NCBI GenBank assembly: GCA_022571135.1
Contig: JACZYK010000087.1
Span: 1-9,076, forward strand
DNA from: Bacteroidota bacterium
GTDB taxonomy: Bacteria; Bacteroidota; Rhodothermia; Rhodothermales; UBA10348
Length of the DNA stretch: 9,076 nucleotides
Direction of reading: 5' to 3'
Both the position numbers and the translations under genes were made by a program. Below are positions 1 through 6,954 of this stretch, piece after piece (position 1 is the first letter of the stretch; each line of letters opens with the position of its first letter). Below the pieces are notes generated by a model. That model did not search any database, had not been told where the DNA came from, and saw nothing but the letters and a program-made list of their open reading frames with translations.

Positions 1-2649
1 GATATCGGTTTGCGAATCAATCTCATATCCGTTCTGCTCAGTGCGCTGACGGTCATGTTCACTTACCTGGTTGTCGTGCGACTCATGCGTGAGTGGCGCG
101 GTCTTCCGGAGACAATGGAAGAAAAATTGATCATCTATTCCAGCGGAATCATCGGCTCGCTCTGTCTCGCCTTCTCAGATGCCTTCTGGTTCAATGCCGT
201 CGAGGCGGAAGTTTATGCGATGTCGATGTTTTTCACGGCCGCGGTAGTGTGGCTTATACTGAAGTGGCGGGAGCAGGCTGCGCAAGAAGAATCGCAGCTT
301 ATAGGTGGTCAGCATCCGTTCGGCCTCGCCGCCAACCGATATCTGGTATTGATCTCCTATCTGTTCGGATTGGCGATCGGCATTCACCTGCTGAATCTGC
401 TGGCCATCTTCTTCGTCGCGCTGATCATTTATTTCATCGAATTCGACGGCCGGGACTGGTCGCCCAAAAAACGTTTTTGGGGCCTGGTGGCGACCGGTGC
501 TGTTTCTTCGGTCGCATTCCTGATAGTTTATCCCGGAATTGTGCAGTGGCTTCCAGGAGTAATCGGCGACACGGGTGCGCCCCTGTTCTCGACACTCGTC
601 TTCATCGGAGCGCTGACTTTCGCCGTCTACTATACGCATACGCGGCGGAAGCAGGCGCTCAATCTGGTCACTCTGTGCATCGTGATGGTCGTGATCGGGT
701 ATTCGACTTATGCGCTGATCTTCATCCGCAGCGCTGCCAATCCGCCCATCGACGAGAACAACCCTGAAACGGTCGAAGCGATCGTCTCCTACCTCAAGCG
801 CGAGCAGTACGGCAACACGCCCATCCTGAAAGGTAACACATTCGATAATCGTACGGGAACGCTCGACGTCGACCGGGAGGCGTGGTTTCCGAGAAGATAT
901 TCGCCGGATCCTACACATATGAGGGTATATCGGGGATATTCTTCGGACTCCGAGTTTTTCTGGAAGTATCAGATCGGACACATGTACGTCCGGTACTTCC
1001 TCTGGAATTTTGTCGGCCGCGCGAGCGACGTACAGGATGCGCCGCCCATCACGGGCTTTTCCCACCGGGAGACGGAGCAGTATTTATATACGACTCCGAG
1101 CGAGAAAGCGAGCCGGAATGCCTACTACGGACTGCCGCTGCTGTTGGGACTGATCGGCGCATCGTTCCACTTTCTGAGAGACTGGCGTCGGGCATTCGCC
1201 GTCCTGATCCTCTTCCTCATAACAGGAATCGGAATCATCCTGTATCTCAACCAGACGCCCCTCCAGCCGCGCGAAAGGGATTATTCCTATGTCGCCAATT
1301 ATTTCGCGTTCAGTATCTGGATCGGTATCGGCGCGACGGGAATTCTGCAGTTGCTTCACGACACGCTCCGGGAACGGTTTCATAGCGAAGGCCTGCTTCG
1401 AAGCGTCGTATTGGCCGTATCCGGGATTCTGTTCGCCGCAGTCCCGCTCCTCATGATGATCGTCAATTTCAACGATCACGATCGATCCGGCCGCCATGTA
1501 GCAGGCGACTACGCTTTCAACATGCTCGAGAGTCTGGAAAAAAATGCCATCATATTCACCAATGGCGACAACGACACTTTTCCGCTGTGGTACGCCCAGG
1601 AAGTCGAAGGCGTAAGACGCGACGTACGGGTGGCCAATCTGTCGCTCCTCAACACGCCCTGGTATGTGCGACAGCTCAAGAATCAGTGGTCGCGCGAATC
1701 CGCCCCTCTGCCGATCACGATGAGCGACGATCAGATCGACCAGCTGGGAATTGTGCGCTGGCTGCCACGCGAAATTGAGCTTCCGGTAAATAAGGCACGG
1801 ATACTGAATCAGGGAGAAGTACGTATTCAGCTCGAGGATTCGAGTGAGATCCAGAGCCCGATGAAGTGGCGCCTCGAAGGCCGGGCCTATGCCCTGAACC
1901 CCGAAATCAATCTGCTTTATGTTGCGGATCAGGTGGCGCTGAATATGTTGATGACGAACGCCCAACAGGATTGGAAGAGACCCATCTATTTCGCGGTAAC
2001 CGTGGCTCCGGACGGCCAGCTGGATCTCCAGAATTTCTTCCAGTTGGAAGGACAGGCCTACCGCGTCGTACCGATCGAACACAACGAGCCGCTGGGTCGA
2101 GTCGTACCGTCCGTTTCACCGGCTCGATTGAGAAAATTCAGATTTACCGGCCTTAAGGATCCCGCAGTCTATTTCGACGAGAACATCCGCCGCATGGTGG
2201 ACAACTACCGGAATATTTTCTCGCATACCGTGGAGGGCCTGGCCAACTCGGACAGAACGGAGGAGGGCCTTGAACTGCTCGACTGGTTCATGGACGAGGT
2301 GCCCTTCGAAACCATTCCCGGAGACGAGCGATCGTTCATTTTCATGGCCCAGGCTTACCGAGCGTTGGGCGAACAGAGTCGAGCCGTTCAGATTCTTCGA
2401 AAATCGGAACCCCTCATTCTGCATAGAATCGACTATCCGAGGAACTCGCGTGATCTGGAAAGAGCTGCCCAGTTCCTCGAGCTGATTCGCGGCGCCTATC
2501 TCGAGGCCGGAGATTTCGAAGCGGCTGCCGAATTCACGAATGCGATTGCAGACGTACTACGGGATTCTACCTATCGACAGACGGCCGAGGAAATTCAGAC
2601 TTTGTACGAAGCCGTCATGCAGTTGCAGGGAGATTCGGCCGCCGAATAG
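1..2649 (+). CDS. DUF2723 (GT117-type) multi-pass membrane protein, 5'-truncated
   Basis: The frame is open from base 1, giving 882 residues up to TAG at 2647-2649. The TTG at position 10 is not a convincing start. The first visible residues match the interior of the family, just after its N-terminal helix and the conserved acidic loop expected to be catalytic in this GT-C-like fold, so roughly 60-80 residues probably lie outside the window. About eleven hydrophobic segments fall before residue 500. Two family hallmarks are visible: QPRERDYSY near residue 422, at the edge of a membrane helix, and NGDNDTFPLWY near residue 521, followed by RRDVRVANLSLLNT. The tail (about 740-882) is helical and TPR-like. 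Members are annotated as protein O-mannosyltransferase-like or glycosyltransferase family 117, probably using a lipid-linked sugar, but the substrate is unknown. The gene converges with the T9SS-sorted protein, with only 18 bases between the two stops. Family assignment is firm; function is inferred. Confidence 0.93.
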   Translation, partial: DIGLRINLISVLLSALTVMFTYLVVVRLMREWRGLPETMEEKLIIYSSGIIGSLCLAFSDAFWFNAVEAEVYAMSMFFTAAVVWLILKWREQAAQEESQLIGGQHPFGLAANRYLVLISYLFGLAIGIHLLNLLAIFFVALIIYFIEFDGRDWSPKKRFWGLVATGAVSSVAFLIVYPGIVQWLPGVIGDTGAPLFSTLVFIGALTFAVYYTHTRRKQALNLVTLCIVMVVIGYSTYALIFIRSAANPPIDENNPETVEAIVSYLKREQYGNTPILKGNTFDNRTGTLDVDREAWFPRRYSPDPTHMRVYRGYSSDSEFFWKYQIGHMYVRYFLWNFVGRASDVQDAPPITGFSHRETEQYLYTTPSEKASRNAYYGLPLLLGLIGASFHFLRDWRRAFAVLILFLITGIGIILYLNQTPLQPRERDYSYVANYFAFSIWIGIGATGILQLLHDTLRERFHSEGLLRSVVLAVSGILFAAVPLLMMIVNFNDHDRSGRHVAGDYAFNMLESLEKNAIIFTNGDNDTFPLWYAQEVEGVRRDVRVANLSLLNTPWYVRQLKNQWSRESAPLPITMSDDQIDQLGIVRWLPREIELPVNKARILNQGEVRIQLEDSSEIQSPMKWRLEGRAYALNPEINLLYVADQVALNMLMTNAQQDWKRPIYFAVTVAPDGQLDLQNFFQLEGQAYRVVPIEHNEPLGRVVPSVSPARLRKFRFTGLKDPAVYFDENIRRMVDNYRNIFSHTVEGLANSDRTEEGLELLDWFMDEVPFETIPGDERSFIFMAQAYRALGEQSRAVQILRKSEPLILHRIDYPRNSRDLERAAQFLELIRGAYLEAGDFEAAAEFTNAIADVLRDSTYRQTAEEIQTLYEAVMQLQGDSAAE

Positions 2650-2667
2650 CCGCTCCGGACCGCGAGA

Positions 2668-3510
2668 CTACCGGACCAGGAACAGGCTACCGGTTTTGTC
2701 CCCGAAGCGCGTCGCCAGACGGTAGAAGTAGACACCGGTTCTCAGACCGTCCGCGCTCAAGCGCTCCATGTGTTCGCCTGCCGAGAGCACACCGATGTTC
2801 CTGTACATGACGCGTCTACCTCCCGCATCGTAGAGTTCGAGCGAAACGCTACTCACTTCACTGAGCGTGTATGAGATGGTCGTTCGCTCGACCCAGGGAT
2901 TGGGGAAAACGCCGAGAACTTCAAAACGGACCGGAATTTCGTCCGCCTCGACGAAGGTGGCGGTGTTTGGCGCGAGCGTCAGACTAGTAGTATAAATGCG
3001 ATCGCCCTGGTTACTCCCGTCGCCGTTGGCGGCGTTACCAGCGGCATAGAACGTAACATCTCCCACAAGAACGGCCGGGGCGTTCCATCGTACGGTCCAC
3101 GTATTCTCATCCGACACGAACGGTGCCGGACCGTGGGTCACGTAATTCACATTTCCAGAGGCGAATCCGGAGTTCTGATCTGTGAGTTCCCACGTTCCGA
3201 CGTGTGCATTAGAATCATCCTTGGCCATAATTTCGAAACCGAAACGCCTCGCACCCGTCAGTGCGACGCGAACAGTCAGGTCGACGGCCTGCCCCGCCTC
3301 GTAATTAGCGGGCCCGCTGATACTCACCGAACCCGAGCCACTGTTCAGGGCAAAGCTGTTGTGACAGCCGACGGTGCAATTGGAATCTCCCGGGCCTCCG
3401 GTACGCCGGTCGGGTGCGCCGCTGGAAAAGGGGGCCGCTGCAAGAATGACAATGGCGACGAACAATACAAGGACCCCGAAATGCCGGGATCCGGTAGGTT
3501 TGTTTTGCAC
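2668..3510 (-). CDS. Secreted Reeler/choice-anchor V-like protein with T9SS C-terminal sorting domain
   Basis: The product is 280 residues from a GTG start. An N-terminal hydrophobic stretch (residues 11-30, ending near SSGA) looks like a Sec signal peptide. Residues 34-50 (RRTGGPGDSN then CTVGCH) resemble the haem-like CxxCH segment that opens choice-anchor V proteins, but here the spacing is CxxxCH (C45, C49, H50). Residues about 57-180 form a Reeler-like beta-sandwich (SGPANYEAGQ, GFEIMAKDD, a WTVRWNAP strand, FYAAGNAANGDGS). The last ~80 residues are a typical Por/T9SS type A sorting domain: VFPNPW, TTISYTL, LELYDAGGRRV, LRTGVYFYRL, then a short basic end. The protein is therefore expected to cross the outer membrane by T9SS and be anchored or released at the surface. 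No strong SD precedes the GTG, so the start is less certain. It lies 75 bases downstream of the lipoprotein gene on the same strand. The ligand or haem role is unproven. Confidence 0.88.
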   Translation of the reverse strand: MQNKPTGSRHFGVLVLFVAIVILAAAPFSSGAPDRRTGGPGDSNCTVGCHNSFALNSGSGSVSISGPANYEAGQAVDLTVRVALTGARRFGFEIMAKDDSNAHVGTWELTDQNSGFASGNVNYVTHGPAPFVSDENTWTVRWNAPAVLVGDVTFYAAGNAANGDGSNQGDRIYTTSLTLAPNTATFVEADEIPVRFEVLGVFPNPWVERTTISYTLSEVSSVSLELYDAGGRRVMYRNIGVLSAGEHMERLSADGLRTGVYFYRLATRFGDKTGSLFLVR

Positions 3511-3585
3511 GGCGGTCTGGGTGTGGTTACCGGCTGAGCGTACCGTTACGTACGGGCCGGCAGGATTGCGTTACTCAATCTAAGA

Positions 3586-4110
3586 TTACATGGCGCCATC
3601 TCCAAGACGACGGACTGCGAACGGGTGAGAGCGATCATTCAGTAAAACCGAGTACGATCCCTCCGTAAAAAATCCTTCCAGCGCCAGGTAGAATCGGTAC
3701 GGTCTGAGGACGGTCGCGCAGATGGCGCCGCGGGGCCGGCGCATCTCGAGACTTATGTTGATAATATTGCCCGCGCGCTCCTGAGCGACATCGTGCAGGG
3801 TCGTGCAGGCATCCGGAAAAGCGCCCTTGATAAGGAGCTCGACGGGCACCCCGGTCGAGGCATTCTGATCCGTTATCGGCGCTATGCGAACGTTTACAGT
3901 CTGGTAGGTGGCCGGGAAAATATTGTACGTCCGCGACTCGTCGGCCGGCGCAATGACGATGGTCCGGCGACCGTCGTCGGCCTGTCCCGCGAATCGATGT
4001 CCGAATTGATCGTCGGGTTCGAGAACCTGGTTGGCCATACCGAAGCATCCCGGAAAAAGCAGAACGGTTGCAGTGATGCCTGCAGCTATTCCAAATATGT
4101 GCCTTCTCAC
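3586..4110 (-). CDS. Putative secreted lipoprotein of unknown function
   Basis: The product is 174 residues starting at GTG, with an AGGGG ribosome-binding site 8 bases upstream that overlaps the rsfS stop codon. The two genes are only 11 bases apart and are probably cotranscribed. Residues 1-21 form a short basic and hydrophobic signal, followed by FPGC with Cys22 as a possible lipidated residue. Phe at -3 and Pro at -2 make this an imperfect lipobox, so a plain signal peptide is the alternative. The mature part appears to be beta-rich. A central block around residues 97-145 reads AFPDACTTLHDV, then GNIINISLEMRRP, then a second Cys (C131) and a strand pair ending in GSYSVLLND. C102 and C131 may form a disulfide. 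Similar Cys-containing 'CT..HDV..ER.GN' repeats occur in uncharacterised exported proteins of several phyla; I recall the pattern but cannot name a family. No enzymatic motif is visible. Confidence 0.75.
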   Translation of the reverse strand: MRRHIFGIAAGITATVLLFPGCFGMANQVLEPDDQFGHRFAGQADDGRRTIVIAPADESRTYNIFPATYQTVNVRIAPITDQNASTGVPVELLIKGAFPDACTTLHDVAQERAGNIINISLEMRRPRGAICATVLRPYRFYLALEGFFTEGSYSVLLNDRSHPFAVRRLGDGAM

Positions 4111-4121
4111 CGTAATAACCC

Positions 4122-4592
4122 CTATTCGTCTTCTGGCATTAGCAATTGTACCGATGCGGCATCGCCATCATCCGCGACAGACTCTGACGGCGCATCTCCC
4201 CACAGTCGTTCCAGGGAATAATAAGATCGCTTTTCCGGATTAAAAATATGGACGACCAAATCGACATAGTCGAGCAGAACCCATTGAAGGTGATCCTGTC
4301 CCTCGACGTGCCACGGTCTCTCCCCGTATTCTTCCTTCGTTCTCATCCTGATAGTATCGACGATCGCTCGGATCTGGAGATCGGAATCTCCCGTCGCAAG
4401 TACGAATATGTCGGCGATTCCGCTGACGTCGTGTACGTCCAAAACAAGAACGTCCCTCCCTTTCTTGTCCAGTATGGAGTCGATCGCCAGACGCGCCAAC
4501 TCACGAGCCGGAGTTTGCGTAAACCGGGATTTGTCTTCCGCCCGCCCTGGAACGATATCGGAGCGTAAATCCTTTACGGTGCTTTTAATCAG
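4122..4592 (-). CDS. rsfS: Ribosome silencing factor RsfS (Iojap family)
   Basis: RsfS binds uL14 on the large ribosomal subunit and blocks subunit joining when translation must be lowered. Family features are clear: RELARLAIDSILDKKGRDV at the N-terminus, DVSGIADIFVLATGDSDLQ, a WHVEG segment, WVLLDYVDLVVHIF and YYSLERLW. An acidic tail of about 25 residues follows the domain. The start is the oddity. A TTG at 4499-4497 gives 125 residues but cuts off the conserved 'RE' before LARLA and has no SD. In frame upstream, back to the TAG of the preceding gene at 4659, there is no ATG, GTG or TTG. A perfect AGGAGG (4604-4599) sits 6 bases before CTG (4592-4590) and 9 bases before ATT (4589-4587). I use CTG, giving 156 residues with a 31-residue extension. 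The gene lies between a LytR_C gene and a lipoprotein gene on the same strand. Product is sure; start is uncertain. Confidence 0.93.
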   Translation of the reverse strand: MIKSTVKDLRSDIVPGRAEDKSRFTQTPARELARLAIDSILDKKGRDVLVLDVHDVSGIADIFVLATGDSDLQIRAIVDTIRMRTKEEYGERPWHVEGQDHLQWVLLDYVDLVVHIFNPEKRSYYSLERLWGDAPSESVADDGDAASVQLLMPEDE

Positions 4593-4598
4593 TTCGAA

Positions 4599-4604
4599 CC
4601 TCCT
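4599..4604 (-). promoter_or_regulatory. Consensus Shine-Dalgarno (AGGAGG) before rsfS
   Basis: The minus strand reads AGGAGG, fully complementary to the usual 16S rRNA tail. The only coding frame that follows is rsfS, and the nearest possible initiators are CTG (6-base gap) and ATT (9-base gap). The TTG at 4499 is about 100 bases away and could not use this site. It is listed because it decides the likely start region of rsfS. Confidence 0.7.
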
Positions 4605-4658
4605 GAATGATGAACAATGTACAATGCAAATGTCGCCGCTCTGCCGAGAGTCTCGCGC

Positions 4659-5123
4659 CTACTGATAGACTTTGAAAGGCTTCAGGTTCTCGTAATCCCT
4701 ACCGATTATAACGGACACATCGAGAAAGTAGTCGGCTCGAACTTCCTGCTCAATGTTCATATTGGGCATTCCCAGCGCCAGAGCTACTTGTTTGGCGGCG
4801 TCCATGTTTCCGATACGGTCGATGACCCGTGTTTTCTCGACGTCAAACGAGGTATGATCGCCAAATTCCACTACGTCGAAACCGAATGATCGGAGGTGCC
4901 CGCTCATCCTGGATGCGAGACCCGTGACGCCGCATCCGTTTCGGACTTCGACCTGGATAATATCGCCCAGTAGACCGTTCGGGTTATAAACCCGGTTAGC
5001 GGACGGTCTCGGCGATTGAGAGCGGCTCAGAAGTGCGTAGGCGAGCACTGCCGTTGCCAGGCCGAGCACAATAATACCCAGTGTGAGAGCCCGATTACCG
5101 AGCCTGGTACCGTCTGACATCAT
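4659..5123 (-). CDS. LytR_C domain membrane-anchored protein
   Basis: The product is 154 residues starting at one of two tandem ATGs. A single transmembrane segment spans about residues 12-33, followed by a short Ser/Pro/Arg-rich linker. Residues about 56-152 match the LytR/CpsA/Psr C-terminal (LytR_C) domain: IIQVEVRNGCGVTGLA, LRSFGFDVVEFG, TRVIDRIGN, AAKQVALALG, and YFLDVSVIIGRDY. There is no catalytic LCP domain, so it is not itself a wall-polymer ligase. Stand-alone LytR_C proteins next to rsfS are common in several phyla, but their role is not established. The soluble domain should face the periplasm. It stops with TAG 66 bases before the proposed rsfS start and in the same reading frame, which suggests cotranscription. 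No strong SD or promoter is visible in the short gap after the upstream terminator, so its expression may depend partly on readthrough. Confidence 0.87.
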   Translation of the reverse strand: MMSDGTRLGNRALTLGIIVLGLATAVLAYALLSRSQSPRPSANRVYNPNGLLGDIIQVEVRNGCGVTGLASRMSGHLRSFGFDVVEFGDHTSFDVEKTRVIDRIGNMDAAKQVALALGMPNMNIEQEVRADYFLDVSVIIGRDYENLKPFKVYQ

Positions 5124-5150
5124 GTGTTAAGATCCGGGACCGGGGCGAAC

Positions 5151-5189
5151 AAAAAAGCGCGGCGACCTCAAAAAAAACAGTCACCGCGC
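5151..5189 (-). terminator. Intrinsic terminator of the Tyr/Gly-rich protein gene
   Basis: On the minus strand, 26 bases after the stop of the 5775-5215 gene, the 10-base arms 5180-5189 and 5157-5166 pair with a single mismatch (plus-strand arms GCGCGGCGAC and GTCACCGCGC). They enclose a 13-base loop and are followed at once by six T residues (5156-5151). This is a typical rho-independent terminator. The loop itself contains a run of eight U in the transcript, which is unusual. The LytR_C gene starts only 28 bases further on, so partial readthrough could supply that operon. Confidence 0.85.
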
Positions 5190-5214
5190 TCGTTCCTGAA
5201 CATGTTTTTCGTCG

Positions 5215-5775
5215 CTACTTGAGCCGGTCATTCCAGAATAGATCCCGATGGTCTGAACCGATGCTGGCCCGGAAAGAATTCCCTCCGTATGGTCGATATC
5301 CGTAACCACGGTACCCGTACGGACGTGCGTAATATCCATAAGGACTCTGACGAAATGAAAACTGAACACGCGTGTGCTCGCTCGGCCGATAGACCAGTTC
5401 GGCATTCTTAATGAATACCTGCCCATTGTTGCTCCCCGTAATTCCCTGCAACCGTTCATCCTGAATCGGCGCGTACGCGAAGGCAACGTCCAGCCTCGCC
5501 GCGAGCTTGGGACTGAAGTGCCACATCATCGAATTGGTGTACATCGCCAGGGAAGATCCCGAGCCGCCGAAGGATCCGGTAGAAAACTCCACGGAGTGGC
5601 TCATCCGGAAATGCTCCGGACTGAAGTACCTGTTGAGCGTGAATCCGGTCTGGCCATAATCGTACAGTCTGACGGTAGCGACTTCAGCCTCCGCCTGAGT
5701 GCGCGACTGCCCGGCAACGGGAACCGTAAGGCCCAGCATCAGAACCAGACACGCGGTAAAGAATGATTGGCGCAT
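5215..5775 (-). CDS. Small secreted, probably outer-membrane beta-strand protein with Tyr/Gly-rich tail
   Basis: The product is 186 residues. The ATG at 5775-5773 is chosen because AGAGAGGA lies 5 bases upstream and a signal peptide begins there (hydrophobic residues 5-20, cleavage likely near VAGQ). An ORF extending to 5838 would contain the promoter itself and is rejected. The mature protein has alternating hydrophobic/polar strands: FRMSHSVEFSTGSFGG, SLAMYTNSMMWHF, KLAARLDVAFAYAP, VFIKNAELVYRP and TRVQFSFRQS. Residues 145-165 form a low-complexity stretch with PYGY repeats rich in Tyr, Gly, Pro and Arg. The end is DHRDLFWNDRLK. The pattern suggests an outer-membrane or periplasmic beta-sheet protein, and I recall similar uncharacterised proteins in Rhodothermota-like genomes. 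It is monocistronic, with a consensus promoter and its own terminator, so it is probably abundant. No enzymatic motif is seen; function unknown. Confidence 0.82.
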   Translation of the reverse strand: MRQSFFTACLVLMLGLTVPVAGQSRTQAEAEVATVRLYDYGQTGFTLNRYFSPEHFRMSHSVEFSTGSFGGSGSSLAMYTNSMMWHFSPKLAARLDVAFAYAPIQDERLQGITGSNNGQVFIKNAELVYRPSEHTRVQFSFRQSPYGYYARPYGYRGYGYRPYGGNSFRASIGSDHRDLFWNDRLK

Positions 5776-5806
5776 GGTGTTCCTCTCTCTCATACACGTT
5801 TGTCGT

Positions 5807-5835
5807 ATTATATAACCGTGCATTTCCTTTGTCAA
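5807..5835 (-). promoter_or_regulatory. Perfect consensus sigma70-type promoter (TTGACA-N17-TATAAT)
   Basis: On the minus strand, TTGACA (5835-5830) and TATAAT (5812-5807) are separated by exactly 17 bases, and both boxes match the Escherichia coli consensus at all positions. A start site near 5800 would give a leader of about 25 bases carrying the AGAGAGGA ribosome-binding site. It serves the Tyr/Gly-rich secreted protein. Such a match is rarely chance in moderately GC-rich DNA and points to strong, largely unregulated transcription. Confidence 0.9.
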
Positions 5836-5916
5836 CAACGATAGCGCCGGTCGATTGTTCTGCCCATTGTCCCCAAAAGGGGGGCGTTTATCTCCGGACG
5901 TTCACCAAAGGTACGA

Positions 5917-6933
5917 ATGGCGCCTTCACCCCTGATACTTGGCATCGAAACATCGTGCGACGATACGGCTGCCGCCGTAATATCTAACGGAAAACTGCTC
6001 TCCAATATTGTGTCGTCGCAGTCCGAACACGAGGCTTTCGGAGGCGTGGTTCCCGAACTCGCCTCCCGGGCTCACCAACGGCTCATAGTACCCGTCGTCG
6101 AGACGGCGTTGGAGCAGGCACGTGTGACCCGCGACGATCTGAACGCCGTTGCCGTCACCTACGGCCCGGGGCTGGCAGGATCGTTGCTGGTAGGCCTAAG
6201 TTTTGCCAAAGCGCTCGCGATAGGCCTGGATATACCGCTCATCGGTGTCAATCACCTGGAAGGGCATATCTACTCTTTGTTTATCGCGGAAACCCATCCC
6301 GAATTCCCCTTCCTCTGCCTGATCGCGTCGGGTGGACACACCCAGCTCATGCGCGTCGACAAGGGTCTCCGGTATACCGTGCTGGGGCGAACGCGAGATG
6401 ATGCGGCTGGAGAAGCTTTCGACAAGGTCGCCAAACTGATGGGGCTCGCTTACCCGGGCGGCCCGGCTATCGAGCATCTCGCCGAGAAGGGCGATCCCGA
6501 ATTCCATCGCTTTCCGCGAACCCGCCTTCCAGGGTTCGATTATTCTTTTTCTGGAATCAAAACAAGCGTGCTCTACTACCTGAACGGCTTCAGTGACGCG
6601 GAGCGCAAGGCGCTGTACGCCGAGCATCTGAGCGATCTGTGCGCATCGTTTCAGGAGGCTGTGATCGATATGCTGGTCCAACCGCTTCGACGCGCCGTCC
6701 GTGAGACGGGAATATCCGAAATTGCGCTCGTGGGAGGAGTATCCGCTAACGCGACGCTGCGCGGCAGACTCGAGGCACTCGCCAAGCAATCAGGAGGACA
6801 TTTATTCGTCCCCGATCAGGCATACTGTATGGATAATGCGGCCATGATCGCAGTCGCAGGGAATCATAAATACATTGCTGGGCAACACAGCGCGTTGACG
6901 CTGACCGTGGAACCGTCATTGAGCTTCGCCTGA
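5917..6933 (+). CDS. tsaD: tRNA N6-adenosine threonylcarbamoyltransferase TsaD
   Basis: TsaD, with TsaB and TsaE, transfers the threonylcarbamoyl group made by TsaC from its adenylate to A37 of ANN-decoding tRNAs, forming t6A. The 338-residue length is normal. Family motifs are present in order: ILGIETSCDDTAAA at 7-20, PELASRAH at 46-53, the NHLEGH metal-binding motif with H113 and H117, ASGGHTQL at 137-144, GEAFDKVAKLMGL at 165-177, YPGGP at 179-183, SFSGIKTSV at 210-218, GGVSANATLR at 273-282, and CMDNAAMIA with the metal-ligand Asp306. The protein appears complete and active. The ATG is preceded by AAAGG with a 5-base gap. It is the first gene of the plus-strand group and is divergent from the secreted-protein gene. 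No clear promoter for it was found in the 5836-5916 gap. Confidence 0.97.
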   Translation: MAPSPLILGIETSCDDTAAAVISNGKLLSNIVSSQSEHEAFGGVVPELASRAHQRLIVPVVETALEQARVTRDDLNAVAVTYGPGLAGSLLVGLSFAKALAIGLDIPLIGVNHLEGHIYSLFIAETHPEFPFLCLIASGGHTQLMRVDKGLRYTVLGRTRDDAAGEAFDKVAKLMGLAYPGGPAIEHLAEKGDPEFHRFPRTRLPGFDYSFSGIKTSVLYYLNGFSDAERKALYAEHLSDLCASFQEAVIDMLVQPLRRAVRETGISEIALVGGVSANATLRGRLEALAKQSGGHLFVPDQAYCMDNAAMIAVAGNHKYIAGQHSALTLTVEPSLSFA

Positions 6934-6954
6934 AACCGGATCGTTTGTTTTTTC

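Noticed and set aside
10..12. TTG as the true start of the DUF2723 gene
   Set aside because: The frame is open to base 1 and the visible N-terminus aligns inside the family, so the gene simply begins outside the window.
175..2082. Long minus-strand open frames opposite the DUF2723 gene
   Set aside because: These are shadow frames of a strongly conserved coding region, with low-complexity Arg/Asp-rich products, no domain and no SD.
2650..2667. Bidirectional terminator between the convergent stops
   Set aside because: Only 18 bases, with no stable hairpin plus T tract on either strand.
3539..3554. CGTAC/GTACG short palindrome between the lipoprotein and T9SS-protein genes
   Set aside because: The stem is five bases with alternative pairings and no T tract; too weak for a terminator or operator call.
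5776..5838. Extended N-terminus for the Tyr/Gly-rich protein starting at 5838
   Set aside because: It would include the -35 and -10 boxes and the SD, and would place 21 polar residues before an obvious signal peptide.
5871..5882. CCCC-AAAA-GGGG hairpin upstream of tsaD
   Set aside because: The 4-base stem is not followed by a T run and shows no riboswitch or attenuator features; probably chance or a minor leader hairpin.
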